The notes: generated by a model not told the origin, from the sequence alone. DNA of 64,000 bases from Hahellaceae bacterium (GCA_024234575.1 JACKOB010000003.1:496001-560000); one strand, 5' to 3'; numbered from the stretch's first letter, positions 17,551-27,116 are shown. Translations and numbers: made by a program.

Positions 17551-18621
17551 TCAGAATAACGATAGCTGCGGTGTGCTGGCGTCAATTTTGATTTCTTTAA
17601 GTCGTACACCCATTCCGAGCAATCGCACAGGCTTTCCCTTGCGTCGCCAGGCGGTTTCAATCAACTGCGTGTAGTCTGCAAGATTTTGCCAGTTACGTGA
17701 ATACGATCCCATTGATTCTTCCAGCGTAGTTTGGCTGAAGTCAGCAAACTTAACTTTCACAAAGCGTTTGGTTACCAGGTATTGATCACAAATTTTACCG
17801 TACCGTCTAAGTAGCTCATCATAGACATCGATTGATTTATCCAGTACCGCATCCAGTGAAGGCAGGTCATCATCAAACGTGTGTTCGACGGACTGGCTTT
17901 TGCGAACACGGTTGGACTCTACTGGTCGTTCATCAACGCCTTTTGCCAGTTCATACAGACGTAAGCCGTATGAGCCAAAGTGTTCGGTCAGTGATGCCTG
18001 ATTTAAGGTTTGCAAATCACCGCAGGTTTTAATACCTAAACTGGCCATTTTTTTAGCGGTAACCTTGCCAACACCGTTAATTTTTGAGACCGGCAGTTGC
18101 CTCACAAACTCATCGACCTGCTTTGGGGTAATAACGAAAATGCCATCCGGCTTATTCCAGTCACTGGCAACTTTAGCGAGAAACTTGTTGTTTGCAACTC
18201 CTGCAGAAACTGTAAGTTGCAACTGCTGACGTATTTTCTGCCGGATTTCTTCAGCAATTCTGGTTGCGCTTCCCTGGCATTGTTTACAGGCACTGACATC
18301 TAAATATGCTTCATCCAGAGACAGTGGCTCAATAAGCTCGGTATACTCGCGAAAGATCTGTTGCATCTGTCGTGATACGGTTCGATAAAGCTCGAATGTG
18401 GGTTTAACGAAGACAAGATCAGGACAAAGCTGCAAAGCTTTAGCAGAAGACATGGCCGAGCGCACGCCAAAGCTACGGGCAATATAGTTGCAGGTGGCAA
18501 TGACGCCCCGCTTATCCGGGCTGCCGCCAACAGCGACTGGCCGTGTGGCGAGAGCAGGGTTTTCTCGGATTTCGACTGAGGCGTAAAAAGAGTCTGCATC
18601 AATATGAATAATCTTGCGCAT
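17551..18621 (-). CDS. dinB: DNA polymerase IV (Y-family)
   Basis: DinB is the error-prone translesion polymerase. The 356-residue protein begins MRKIIHIDADSFYASVE, with the first catalytic Asp and the steric-gate region. It has SLDEAYLDV near residue 102 with the catalytic Asp-Glu pair, helix-hairpin-helix segments (INGVGKVTAKKM), and a little-finger domain. It ends in QLSLF, a beta-clamp-binding motif. Length is normal (E. coli 351). No recognisable LexA box lies directly upstream, so SOS control cannot be claimed. It converges on the EAL fragment. Confidence 0.97.
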   Translation of the reverse strand: MRKIIHIDADSFYASVEIRENPALATRPVAVGGSPDKRGVIATCNYIARSFGVRSAMSSAKALQLCPDLVFVKPTFELYRTVSRQMQQIFREYTELIEPLSLDEAYLDVSACKQCQGSATRIAEEIRQKIRQQLQLTVSAGVANNKFLAKVASDWNKPDGIFVITPKQVDEFVRQLPVSKINGVGKVTAKKMASLGIKTCGDLQTLNQASLTEHFGSYGLRLYELAKGVDERPVESNRVRKSQSVEHTFDDDLPSLDAVLDKSIDVYDELLRRYGKICDQYLVTKRFVKVKFADFSQTTLEESMGSYSRNWQNLADYTQLIETAWRRKGKPVRLLGMGVRLKEIKIDASTPQLSLF

Positions 18622-18718
18622 TGGGAGTCCGTATAAGGCCCAAAAGTGGGGTTCTATTATAAGGGCATGGCAACAAGTTTAAAGAGGAGCCTCAATAATC
18701 AGGCTGACTGGTATTACA

Positions 18719-19318
18719 TCAATTAAGGGAGTAATCAACGCCAATGGTTAAGGTAAAGCCAGCAGACCCGAATAAGATTACCTGACTATTAAGGTTTTTG
18801 TATCTTGCGCCAATTACAGGCAACACAATCGGAGCAACGCCGACACTGTTCAGGGGGATTTGATCCTTATATTTTCCCTCATAGCCGTGTGCGAGTCCGC
18901 CTGTTAACAAGCAGTAGAGCGAATCGTAAGTGTGGGGGATTTCCCACTGATAGCCCAAATAGAGGTATTGCGTCGATTGGTCAAAAGAGTTTTGAAAGGC
19001 CGATAAGCCTGCGAGGTACTGGCTTTTCCAGTGCCACTGCAGATCTATCAGGTTTTGGCGGTTGTTGTGCTCAGGCTTTGGCGTATAGTGCATGGTGTAG
19101 AGGCTGGTTTGTGCATAAACGTAATTGCTTTCGGCAAACTTCTGCGTAAAAAACTCGGTCACTGTATCGGTTATCTCTGCACCACCGGCCTGGGAGATTA
19201 AACCGGTCATCATGGCGATGGCCATTAAAATCGGTTTGGCTCTTAAGTAGTTTTGCCCTGTTGTAAGTTTTAGCTGTAGTTTGAATTCAGTTAAGCTTTT
19301 TATGAATTTCCGTTTCAT
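18719..19318 (-). CDS. Putative outer-membrane beta-barrel protein
   Basis: The protein of about 199 residues from the ATG at 19318 has a basic N-terminus and a hydrophobic segment (AKPILMAIAMMTGLISQAGGAE) that looks like a signal peptide. The rest alternates in beta-strand fashion (YLYLGYQWE, VILFGSAGFTLTIGVDYSLN), consistent with a small outer-membrane barrel. The frame is open to 19381, but no start has a clear ribosome site. I do not recognise an activity. A loose resemblance to proteins labelled sn-glycerol-3-phosphate transporter in pseudomonads is not functional evidence. Confidence 0.65.
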   Translation of the reverse strand: MKRKFIKSLTEFKLQLKLTTGQNYLRAKPILMAIAMMTGLISQAGGAEITDTVTEFFTQKFAESNYVYAQTSLYTMHYTPKPEHNNRQNLIDLQWHWKSQYLAGLSAFQNSFDQSTQYLYLGYQWEIPHTYDSLYCLLTGGLAHGYEGKYKDQIPLNSVGVAPIVLPVIGARYKNLNSQVILFGSAGFTLTIGVDYSLN

Positions 19319-19459
19319 CGATATTCGACCACTAGACTTTTTAGTTATTAAAGATGCACTATCGTACATTAAAGAACACATAATTTTAGTGAGATGAGCT
19401 AGTTTTTATTAAATATGTGTAAAGCTGCGTGACGATGATTATGAAGCTAAGGAGATTTA

Positions 19460-20272
19460 ATGCTAGTCATGGGGATGCCAGGCAATACACCTGTCGTGTT
19501 TTTACATGGCTTTATGGGCGCGCCTTCAGATTGGCTGCCGGTGATCAAGGTGTTAAGTCAGCGCTACTATTGCATATGCCCCGACTTACCAGGCCACGGC
19601 ATGTCAATTAACACTACGGCAGGTTTATCTCCTGTCAGGCAGATTGAGCTTCTTGTTGATAGTATCGCTGCGAATGTCAGCGGAAGTGTTCATATTGTTG
19701 GTTATTCACTTGGGGGGCGGATCGCGATGATTATCGCGGATAAATGGCCGTCATTGTTGCGTTCACTAACGCTGGAGTCAGCTCACACGGGGTTGCAAAG
19801 TGAGCTTGCCCGAGAGCAGCGAAAGCTTGCCGATGAGTGTTGGGCCAGAGATTTCAATCACGTTGCATTGCCAGTGGTTCTAGAAAAATGGTTTTCACAG
19901 GCCGTTTATCAGTCTTTGTCTGGCGACGCTAAAAGCTGTGTTATCAAGGCTATTATTGAGCGCGCTACCGAAATGGATAATCGCATTTCATCTCATGATT
20001 CGCGATTGATGTTTCACCGGCGTATGGCAGATGCGCTCATAGCTTTTTCATTATCCAAACAAATGGATTTTTCGGCGAGACTGATGAACTCTGCGATTCC
20101 GGTGTTTTATATCAGTGGTGAGCTGGATAAAAAATATTGTGAGTTGGGAGAGCAGCTAAGCGAAGGTAGTTGCTCAGTGCAGCATCATGTTTTTAAACAG
20201 TGTGGGCACAATGTGCATCAGCAGCAGCCTGAAGCATTTGCTCAATTGTTGGCCAGTCAACTGCCTTTTTAA
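19460..20272 (+). CDS. menH: MenH-like alpha/beta hydrolase
   Basis: The 270-residue alpha/beta hydrolase resembles MenH (SHCHC synthase of menaquinone biosynthesis). It has HGFMGAPSDW near residue 17, CPDLPGHG, the nucleophile elbow GYSLGG with Ser near 82, and a C-terminal CGHNVH supplying the catalytic His. AAGGAGA precedes the ATG at an ideal distance. No other menaquinone gene is in the window, so a different ester or C-C hydrolase role is possible. The next gene, an MCE lipoprotein, follows after 101 bp. Confidence 0.65.
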   Translation: MLVMGMPGNTPVVFLHGFMGAPSDWLPVIKVLSQRYYCICPDLPGHGMSINTTAGLSPVRQIELLVDSIAANVSGSVHIVGYSLGGRIAMIIADKWPSLLRSLTLESAHTGLQSELAREQRKLADECWARDFNHVALPVVLEKWFSQAVYQSLSGDAKSCVIKAIIERATEMDNRISSHDSRLMFHRRMADALIAFSLSKQMDFSARLMNSAIPVFYISGELDKKYCELGEQLSEGSCSVQHHVFKQCGHNVHQQQPEAFAQLLASQLPF

Positions 20273-20373
20273 GACTTATTTTTTTGATTTAACTAAATGC
20301 CTTGCTATGATGGCGCTCCGCAGTTATGGCATCTGTTTTTTCACCAAGCTAACTTTTCTGAGTGTGGTAACCA

Positions 20374-21057
20374 ATGGCCTTTATCTACCAAAGCATTATT
20401 CTTTCTATCGTGATATTACTGACCGCCTGCGGTTCTGATGACCTGTCTTTTCACATTCAGTATGACGACGTAGGTGGCCTAAAATCTGGTGCCTTGCTGC
20501 GCCATGGGCAGGATACGGTAGGGCGAGTAGACGATATAAAATATACTGAGGCAGGAAACTTTGATGTAACGGTGACTATCGATGAGCCTTATATCGCTGC
20601 CGCGAAATCCAATACCCTTTTTATGATTAGCACCTCTGATGCTGGCAGCAAATTTATTAATTTGATCGATGTGAATACTGGTGCTGCTCAATTGATTAAG
20701 GAAGATCAACTGATTGTTGGTGCAGATAGCTACTCTGGAACTTCCCAGCAATGGCAGAACCAGATAAACCAGGTAATCAACACCTTTTCTGAAAGCGTGT
20801 CCAAAGCCTGGTCAGATTGGGAACGGCAAACGTTGGATGAGCAAGTGGCCTATATCGAGAGAGAGCTGGACAAGGTGATTGCGCAGCTGAAAAATCTCAG
20901 TGAGTCTGCTCGCCAGTCAATAGAAATGGAAGTGATGCCGCAACTGCGCCAACAGATCGAACTCTTGAAAAAGCGCCTCGAAGCGCTGGAGAGTGAAGAC
21001 AAACTAGGGCCAATTGAAAAGAAACTGGAAACCATTGACGAGATGGTAGAAGCTTAG
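20374..21057 (+). CDS. MCE/MlaD-domain lipoprotein with coiled-coil tail
   Basis: The 227-residue protein starts with a lipoprotein signal (VILLTAC, lipidated Cys19). It has an MCE (MlaD-like) beta-barrel domain at about residues 27-115 with GLKSGALLRHGQDTVGRVDDI, and a Gln/Glu/Lys-rich predicted coiled coil from about 140 to the end. MCE proteins form hexameric lipid-transport rings, and this one lacks an N-terminal transmembrane helix, permease or ATPase partner nearby. It may act alone or with partners elsewhere. The start lacks a strong ribosome site. Confidence 0.75.
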   Translation: MAFIYQSIILSIVILLTACGSDDLSFHIQYDDVGGLKSGALLRHGQDTVGRVDDIKYTEAGNFDVTVTIDEPYIAAAKSNTLFMISTSDAGSKFINLIDVNTGAAQLIKEDQLIVGADSYSGTSQQWQNQINQVINTFSESVSKAWSDWERQTLDEQVAYIERELDKVIAQLKNLSESARQSIEMEVMPQLRQQIELLKKRLEALESEDKLGPIEKKLETIDEMVEA

Positions 21058-21162
21058 TTTCAAGAAAGTGGGTCGATCAAACCTGCGACAGTTTTTTTGG
21101 TTGTGCTGCTTTTTTTGGCGTTTTTAAAAAGGGTTTGGCTCACGTAATCTGAAGGTTAAGAG

Positions 21163-22290
21163 ATGGATTGTCGTTATTATCGTGCGGGCCAATGTGTGTC
21201 CTGTCGCCAGTTACCAATACCTTATGCGCAACAGTTAGCGGACAAACAACAACGGCTGGAAACCTTGCTGCAGCCATTTGCCCTAAAAACATTGCTTGCG
21301 CCGGCAACAGGTGCATTGTCCGGGTTTCGTAATAAAGCGAAGATGGTTGTGCAGGGAAGTGCAGAGTCACCTGTGCTTGGCATTGTGAATCATCAGAAGC
21401 AGGCTATTGACCTCGCTGATTGCCCGCTATATCCAGAATCCTTCAGCGGGGCATTTTCTCTTATTCGCTCATTTATCACGCAGGTAGGGATGCAGCCTTA
21501 TGATATTGCTGCCCGGTGCGGTGAGCTGAAATATGTGCTGCTAAGCCATAGTGATTTTAGCGGCAGGTGGATGCTGCGCTTTGTGCTGCGATCACAAAAA
21601 CATGTTGCTTCGCTGCGTAAACATTTACCATCTTTCATGCAGGCATGGCCCGAGTTGCAGGTGGTTTCGGTAAACTTACAGCCTATCCCCCAGGCGGTTT
21701 TAGAAGGCGATACGGAAATCGTGTTAACGGATGAAACCATGCTGGCAGAAAAACTAAACGACGTTGTTTTGTACACGCAGCCGCAAAGTTTTTTCCAGAC
21801 TAACAATGGTGTTGCCGCGCAGCTTTATCAGGCTGCAAGAGAATGGACTGCACCCCTGGATATTGATAGCTGTTGGGATCTTTTCTGTGGTGTGGGTGGA
21901 TTTGCCTTGCATCTCGCCAACCCGCAAACGAAAGTTACCGGTATTGAGATTTCTGCATCAGCGATTGCCTGTGCCAGCAGGGGTGCCAAAGAAGCCGGGT
22001 TAAAGGATTTTCATTTTCAGGCTCTTGATAGTGACGCCTTTGCCAGTGCGCAAGCAGAGCCTCCCGCCTTAATGGTTGTCAATCCGCCCCGGCGCGGGCT
22101 GGGCAAAGGGCTGTGCGAAAGCATTACCCAGCTTCAACCCCAATGGTTGTTATATTCCAGCTGTAATCCGGATTCGCTGGTGGCAGACATTGGGCTGTTG
22201 GCAGATTATCAACTTGAGAAGGCACAGTTATTTGACATGTTCCCGCATACCCATCATGCCGAAGTGCTGACTCTTCTTAAACGCCGCTAA
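21163..22290 (+). CDS. rlmC: 23S rRNA (uracil-747-C5)-methyltransferase RlmC
   Basis: RlmC methylates U747 of 23S rRNA using S-adenosylmethionine. At 375 residues it has exactly the length of the E. coli enzyme. It has iron-sulfur cluster cysteines Cys3, Cys11, Cys14 and the Cys of DCPLYP; GFRNKAKMVV; PQSFFQTN; the SAM motif DLFCGVGGF; NPPRRG; and the catalytic Cys in YSSCNP. The C-terminal FDMFPHTHHAEVLTLL is characteristic. The ATG has a modest ribosome site (GGTTAAGAG). Confidence 0.97.
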   Translation: MDCRYYRAGQCVSCRQLPIPYAQQLADKQQRLETLLQPFALKTLLAPATGALSGFRNKAKMVVQGSAESPVLGIVNHQKQAIDLADCPLYPESFSGAFSLIRSFITQVGMQPYDIAARCGELKYVLLSHSDFSGRWMLRFVLRSQKHVASLRKHLPSFMQAWPELQVVSVNLQPIPQAVLEGDTEIVLTDETMLAEKLNDVVLYTQPQSFFQTNNGVAAQLYQAAREWTAPLDIDSCWDLFCGVGGFALHLANPQTKVTGIEISASAIACASRGAKEAGLKDFHFQALDSDAFASAQAEPPALMVVNPPRRGLGKGLCESITQLQPQWLLYSSCNPDSLVADIGLLADYQLEKAQLFDMFPHTHHAEVLTLLKRR

Positions 22291-22315
22291 TACCTGCGGT
22301 GCCGCTTGCATTGAT

Positions 22316-22332
22316 ACAGCCATCCTGGCTGT
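22316..22332 (+). terminator. Short hairpin after rlmC
   Basis: ACAGCCA and TGGCTGT form a 7-bp stem with a 3-base loop in the gap between rlmC and folM. No T-run follows, so it may be an attenuator-like structure or nothing. Confidence 0.25.
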
Positions 22333-22379
22333 GTAATCTGGCATAGACTGTAACGTGATCAACCAATCTTGAGGTACCG

Positions 22380-23093
22380 ATGAGTAATAGAGAAACCATA
22401 TTAATTACAGGTGCAGGACAACGGGTTGGTAAATATCTGGCTGAGCAGTTTTTGGCTTTAGAGTATCGGGTAATTATTACTTATCGTACTGACCGTGCGG
22501 ATGTTAAATTATTGCAGGAAAAAGGTGCTATCGCCTTGCAGGCTGATTTTTCATCACAGCAAGGTGTGATGGATTTTATCACCAGCGTCCGCAAGAATAC
22601 GGACAGTTTACGAGCCATCATCCATAACGCCTCTACCTGGTCCAAAGACAAAACAGTTATTGATAATCCGCTGCATTTTAATGAGTTGGTAAACGTGCAT
22701 ATGTTTGCACCGTATTGGATAAATTACCATTGTCGTGATCTGCTCGAAGTGGGGGATGGGCTGCGGGATATCATATCACTGACGGACTTTACAATTCGCA
22801 AAGGGTCGGATAAGCATATAGCGTATTTAGCAACAAAGTCGGCGTTAGAGAGTATGACTTTATCTTTTGCCAAATCGTTTGCCCCGCAAATAAAGGTCAA
22901 TGCAATTGCCCCGGCACTGATCATGTTTAACGAGGGGGACGATGACGCTTACAAGCATGACCGGCTAAAACGTTCGGCCCTGCAAATTGAGCCGGGGGCA
23001 AAAGTTGTTTTCGAAGCCGTATCCTATTTAATGCATAGCAGCTATACCACTGGGGTGATTTTGCCATTGGATGGTGGCAGGCATCTCGTATGA
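22380..23093 (+). CDS. folM: Dihydromonapterin reductase FolM
   Basis: FolM is an NADPH-dependent short-chain reductase of dihydromonapterin, with side activity on dihydrofolate. The 237-residue protein has the pterin-reductase-like nucleotide motif TGAGQRVG near residue 10, NAS at about 82, the catalytic pair in YLATK, and a C-terminal LPLDGGRHL. The substitution GQRxG in the glycine loop is typical of FolM/PTR1-type reductases and separates it from FabG. AGGTACC lies just ahead of the ATG. It follows rlmC on the same strand by 89 bp. Confidence 0.9.
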   Translation: MSNRETILITGAGQRVGKYLAEQFLALEYRVIITYRTDRADVKLLQEKGAIALQADFSSQQGVMDFITSVRKNTDSLRAIIHNASTWSKDKTVIDNPLHFNELVNVHMFAPYWINYHCRDLLEVGDGLRDIISLTDFTIRKGSDKHIAYLATKSALESMTLSFAKSFAPQIKVNAIAPALIMFNEGDDDAYKHDRLKRSALQIEPGAKVVFEAVSYLMHSSYTTGVILPLDGGRHLV

Positions 23094-23119
23094 ACAACGA
23101 TAACCAGAGGTCTCTCGGG

Positions 23120-23458
23120 CTATTTCTTTGGTTTAAACCCGGCGGGTTTGGTCTTAATCCAGCTTACAAAACTGGCTATTTCTGGCACTGTCATTAAAGC
23201 ATCGACTGTGCGATAGCTCTGCATGATTTGTTTTTCGCCCAATATTTTGTGGATACAGTCGTGACAGGGACGGCAGAGCCATAATACGTGCGTGATTTTC
23301 TCTTCTTTAGATATATGTTTTCGCACATAGGCTTTGTTGTGCAACGACTTGGGAATTGCATGATGTTTGGTTAGTAATACATCTTCGCGATGGCAAAGCT
23401 CACAATAACCAGGGTTAACGGGTAGTCTAAGTGGCAGTTGGGGTTGATGGTCGTGCAT
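23120..23458 (-). CDS. Small HNH-like zinc-binding protein
   Basis: The 112-residue protein has CELC near residue 19, KHHAIPKSLH, and LCRPCHDCIH. Together these give the Cys4/His arrangement of a zinc-stabilised HNH (beta-beta-alpha-metal) nuclease fold. It carries no other domain. Similar single-domain HNH proteins are common and their targets are mostly unknown. There is no mobile element or restriction partner next to it. The start has no obvious ribosome site. Confidence 0.7.
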   Translation of the reverse strand: MHDHQPQLPLRLPVNPGYCELCHREDVLLTKHHAIPKSLHNKAYVRKHISKEEKITHVLWLCRPCHDCIHKILGEKQIMQSYRTVDALMTVPEIASFVSWIKTKPAGFKPKK

Positions 23459-24319
23459 GTGTCTGGGTCATTTGTGGTCAGCGGCATGATGAGTATACCA
23501 AACAATTGGGGTGAGTTCTGTGAGATGGTTAATCGCGCCGAAATAACTTATTGATGAGTAAAGAAAAAAACATCCTTGTCTTGTGACGTCCGGCCTTACT
23601 AAAAGAGAGTGCTGCTTCCTTGAGTAGCTGAGTGTGCAGACTTTCCTTCTTTGTTTTTGTCGTAACACCCGCTTCTGGTCGTCAGAAGCAGGCGGCATTA
23701 CTATTGCCAGTCAAAATCTATCTGAAACCTCAGTGCATAGACCTGGCTGGCACTTATCGTGGGGCGTTAGTTCGCAAAATACATGTCGTTAAAGTAGCTT
23801 TCGAGGTCTTTCATTAGCGCGTTGTCATAAGCATTGGTTAAGGTGAATAAGACTTTTCCGGTTGATAATTTCATCGTGTTTCTCCAACGTTCATCGTAGG
23901 TAAAATGACTTAAGGTTTTGTCTGAGTACGTTGGTGTCGGAGACGTATCACAATCAGGAGTCAGGTCCCGCACCTTCAGCATCGGACAGGTTAGTAACTG
24001 CATAGGGCGTGCCAGACCCCTTTGATTTTTTGTGATTAATTAAAATAATTAATTATAACAATCAGTTATGTGGTGTTTTTTGTTAATGTACACTTTCATG
24101 TGCTTATGGGCCGATACCTGTTAGTGCGCAGATTAAGTGCTTGACGCAGGTCATTGCCTGTTAACTGTGCGTTTTTTAATATCCCCTTTGAATTTCGCCT
24201 TTCTCGCAGTCTTAGGAAATGCTTCTATCAAATCTAATCGTTTTAGGGGTGGTGCGCCGCTTGTTGGGTTGCGATGGGTCATGCAAGTGATCGTTGAACG
24301 TTAATGTAAGGAAATTACA
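23459..24319. other. Long gene-poor region
   Basis: The 861-bp stretch has no firm gene. A minus-strand frame at 23767-24003 contains an internal ATG at 23874 with GGAGA upstream that would give a 35-residue peptide (MKLSTGKVLFTLTNAYDNAL...). Just beyond it, another minus frame ends in YALRFQIDFDWQ, which looks like the last strand of an outer-membrane protein. These could be remnants of a decayed gene. The right end (24030-24060) is very AT-rich, with TTAATTA repeats, and probably holds the promoter of the next gene. Confidence 0.35.
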
Positions 24320-25084
24320 ATGAATTGTCAGTTGGGTCGTTGGCTGGCTGGTTTTTTTGGCGTGCTTATGTCGACAGGCTCGCTGGCAATGGAGTTTCAT
24401 AACAATACACTGAAGGTCGGTTATGGCACTTCTGGAGGTGAGCCCTATGAGATTCTAAATGATAGGGGCGAGCTCATTTCTGGTATCAACTATGATCTGG
24501 GTAAAAAAATTGCCCGAGAGTTGGGGAAAACTCCTCTTTTCTACCCCATGCCTGTGCTGCGTGCTGACGCTATGCTGAGCAGTGGCACTGTCGAAATTTT
24601 GTGTCTTTATAACCCAGCGTTTTTAGCCTCACCTGAAGAGTATTATTGGAGTGATCCCTTCTTCAAGCAGACAGAGGTGTTTATTGTTCCTTCCCCGGTG
24701 CAGCTTAACTCGCGAGACCAGTTAAGTGGATTATCTATTGGTGCGCATCTGGGCTATCACTACCACCCCGAGACCATGAAGCTGTTTAGTGATGCACGCG
24801 CATCTCGCATTGATAGAGAAGACTCCGACACGCTCTATGATCTGCTGTCTTTAGGTCGCTTAGGGGCACTGATTGATACGAGAGTGGCATTTGATTACCG
24901 AATGAAAAAACATAAACAGCAGTCACAATTTGTACTAAAACAATCCGACCTTATTGATGCGGAGTATGATCTTTATTGTGCGTTGTCGCAAAAATCACTG
25001 TTGCCTTTAGACTCCCTTAATCAGGCGTTGCGTAAGCTGGTTGATGCCGGTGAGATCGCTTCGGTCTTTGACCGTTATCGGTGA
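24320..25084 (+). CDS. Periplasmic solute-binding protein, family 3 type
   Basis: The 254-residue binding protein has a cleavable signal peptide (cleavage near TGSLAMEF) and family-3 landmarks: KVGYGTSGGEPYEIL, GINYDLGKKIAREL, YYWSDPFF, and a C-terminal LRKLVDAGEIASVFDRY. The ATG follows AAGGAAA at seven bases. It stands alone, with an EF-hand gene downstream on the same strand and no transport genes, so the role may be sensory. Confidence 0.85.
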   Translation: MNCQLGRWLAGFFGVLMSTGSLAMEFHNNTLKVGYGTSGGEPYEILNDRGELISGINYDLGKKIARELGKTPLFYPMPVLRADAMLSSGTVEILCLYNPAFLASPEEYYWSDPFFKQTEVFIVPSPVQLNSRDQLSGLSIGAHLGYHYHPETMKLFSDARASRIDREDSDTLYDLLSLGRLGALIDTRVAFDYRMKKHKQQSQFVLKQSDLIDAEYDLYCALSQKSLLPLDSLNQALRKLVDAGEIASVFDRYR

Positions 25085-25162
25085 GGGATAAGCGTTAAGA
25101 GCGCTATGTTTAGGCTAAGTTTTGAACCTTTTTAACCCCGTGTATCTTTCAGGAGTTTTACC

Positions 25163-25729
25163 ATGAAACCAGTCGCTTTAACCGCGCGAGCCGGAATGGT
25201 CTTTTTTAGCCTGTTCTTTTGCGTTGGTGCTTACGCCCAGCAAGATCAAGCAAAAGGGCCTGTGCCTTTTCACGTTTTCGATACGGATAAAAATGGCGTG
25301 ATTACCAAAGATGAATTTCTTGCCATACAAAGTCAGCGGCATTCGATGGCTGACGGCAAGGGCATGAATTCACCTGTAGAGTTTGAATTTTTTGATACAG
25401 ATGGAAACGGTAAAATTATTCCACCAGAGCTGATTGCCGGTCAGCAGATCTTAATCCACCGACATCAAAAGCAGGCTATGCAACATTCACAGAACGCAGA
25501 TCACCAACCACCTGAATTTAAAGACCTTGACGCAAATGGTGATGGGGCGGTTGATCTGGCTGAGTTCACTCAATTTCATGAGCAGAAGAAGCATGCGATG
25601 CCTGAGGGCAAAATGCATGACAACAGCCCGGATTGGTCTGGCTTGTTCAAGTCGATCGATGCTGATGGTAGTGGCACGATAGATAATGCCGAGTTCTCTG
25701 CTCATCGAGCTTCGTGTATGAGTAAGTAA
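25163..25729 (+). CDS. Secreted four-EF-hand calcium-binding protein
   Basis: The 188-residue protein has a signal peptide ending at VGAYAQ and four EF-hand loops: DTDKNGVITKDE, DTDGNGKIIPPE, DANGDGAVDLAE and DADGSGTIDNAE. All keep Asp at positions 1, 3 and 5 or conservative replacements, and Glu at 12. The spacers are His/Met/Gln-rich. It is probably a periplasmic or extracellular calcium buffer or sensor. The ATG is preceded by CAGGAG. It lies 78 bp downstream of the binding-protein gene. Confidence 0.9.
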   Translation: MKPVALTARAGMVFFSLFFCVGAYAQQDQAKGPVPFHVFDTDKNGVITKDEFLAIQSQRHSMADGKGMNSPVEFEFFDTDGNGKIIPPELIAGQQILIHRHQKQAMQHSQNADHQPPEFKDLDANGDGAVDLAEFTQFHEQKKHAMPEGKMHDNSPDWSGLFKSIDADGSGTIDNAEFSAHRASCMSK

Positions 25730-25839
25730 CTGTTTTACCTGACTGGCTTAGGATGTCTCAGGTGGTCTCATCTTAAGCCAATTCTACCAATAGATGGCGT
25801 CTGCTATTTTTGCAAAGCGAAGTGAATTAACTTGTCGGA

Positions 25840-26510
25840 TTATTTTTTCTGGCGACGAGTTAATATGGCTAAGCCCAAGCCCATCAACGCGAGGCTTGAT
25901 GGCAGCGGCACATTGATCGCGATATCACTGCCGATAGTGAGATTATCTAAAGCAAAATAACCATTCTGGCTGGTGGTGCTTACCCCGTTGTCTTTGCCAA
26001 GATGAATCGATGCGATCTTCAAATCGGATGTAATGCCGAAAAAGTCAAAATTGAATCCGCTGGTGGTATCCAGAGCAAAATTTTCAGTACTGCCATCACC
26101 ATATGTGATAAAAGCTGAATAAAATTCTGTACTTGGGCTAAATAGGGGTTTTCCATTTAAGAAATCAAAGCCTGCGCCATAAACACCTTGCCCGGTAACA
26201 AAGTTTGACTCGGTGAAGTCAAGTAAAAAAGATCCGTTACATCCGGCGCAGTAATATTTATTGCCGGAAGTGGTGACGATGTTGAGATTATTAAACCCAG
26301 TAGAAGTGTAGCGAGTTTCATTAATTACCGCCGTCATCTGGCATCGTTCTGAAAGTTTGCATACCCCGTTTCATAAGTGTCTGTGCGCAGACTGACTAAT
26401 GAATCTTCAAATAAAGTACGGTCACTATAAATAACGGTCGCAATTGACTGTGAGCCATAGCTTAAAAGTGCTGTCGCGCTTAACAATAAAGTGAGTAGCT
26501 TGTTGTTCAA
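25840..26510 (-). pseudogene. PEP-CTERM exported protein, frameshifted
   Basis: The C-terminal frame (25840-26337, 165 residues) ends with a PEP-CTERM sorting signal: the motif VPLPSS, a hydrophobic helix, then RRQKK. It has no export signal of its own. The missing N-terminus is in another frame: a TTG at 26510 preceded by GGAG opens a 58-residue frame with a signal peptide (KLLTLLLSATALLSYGSQSIA). It ends at a TGA overlapping the ATG of the second frame (26334-26337). A one-base shift near 26340 would join them into a normal PEP-CTERM protein. It is either a recent frameshift or a sequencing error. Confidence 0.8.
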
Positions 26511-26743
26511 GGTTTTTTCTCCAGTATTTTTATTATCTGCGTTGCTACAAGCTAGCTGCTTGTTTCAAAAAAACAGAATGGAAAGCATCCCGAATCGTAG
26601 CAGAATTAATACAAGGCGTCACAGTGTAAAGTTTGCCCAAAATCACGCTTTTAGTTTTTACTTTTCTAACGAGCGGGTTTGCAATGGGCGGTATTTACTT
26701 TGTCTTTTCTGTGATGACTGGAGACACCTCTGCTTTCTACTGA

Positions 26744-26899
26744 CTAGGCACGAGACTTCACTCTTTCAACCAGCACCATTTTCATAACCTTACCGCGAAA
26801 CATCATATCCAGCTTTGTGTGCACATCGAGAATACTGCAGCCTTCGATACGAAATCTGAAACGCGTGCCTTTTTGGGTAAATGCGTTAACTCGATACAT
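26744..26899 (-). CDS. Small hypothetical protein, 51 aa
   Basis: A 51-codon frame starts at an ATG preceded by GGAGATTGATA, a good ribosome site. The product is strongly basic, with Arg/Lys-rich strands (TRFRFRIEG, KVMKMVLVERVK), and could be a small nucleic-acid-binding or modular protein. I do not recognise it. The frame is open 46 codons further upstream, but those starts lack ribosome sites. Confidence 0.5.
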   Translation of the reverse strand: MYRVNAFTQKGTRFRFRIEGCSILDVHTKLDMMFRGKVMKMVLVERVKSRA

Positions 26900-27116
26900 T
26901 ATCAATCTCCTGCTGTGTTTGTGTATGATTGATAGATTAATGATTAAAGCGACTAATGGTGTCGCCATTTTTTCGTGATGGATAAATTTGATCGAAATAA
27001 CAGCGTTTTTTTGTGTTAAAGAGTAATACGCATACAAAAACTAACGAAGGCGATAGGGTTTCAGCGAGTGGGAATTCTTTGACTATAGTTAAGTGACTGA
27101 GAAAGGAACTGAAGCT

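Noticed and set aside
23468-23698. 76-codon minus-strand frame next to the HNH gene
   Set aside because: It has low-complexity, basic composition without family features and no ribosome site.
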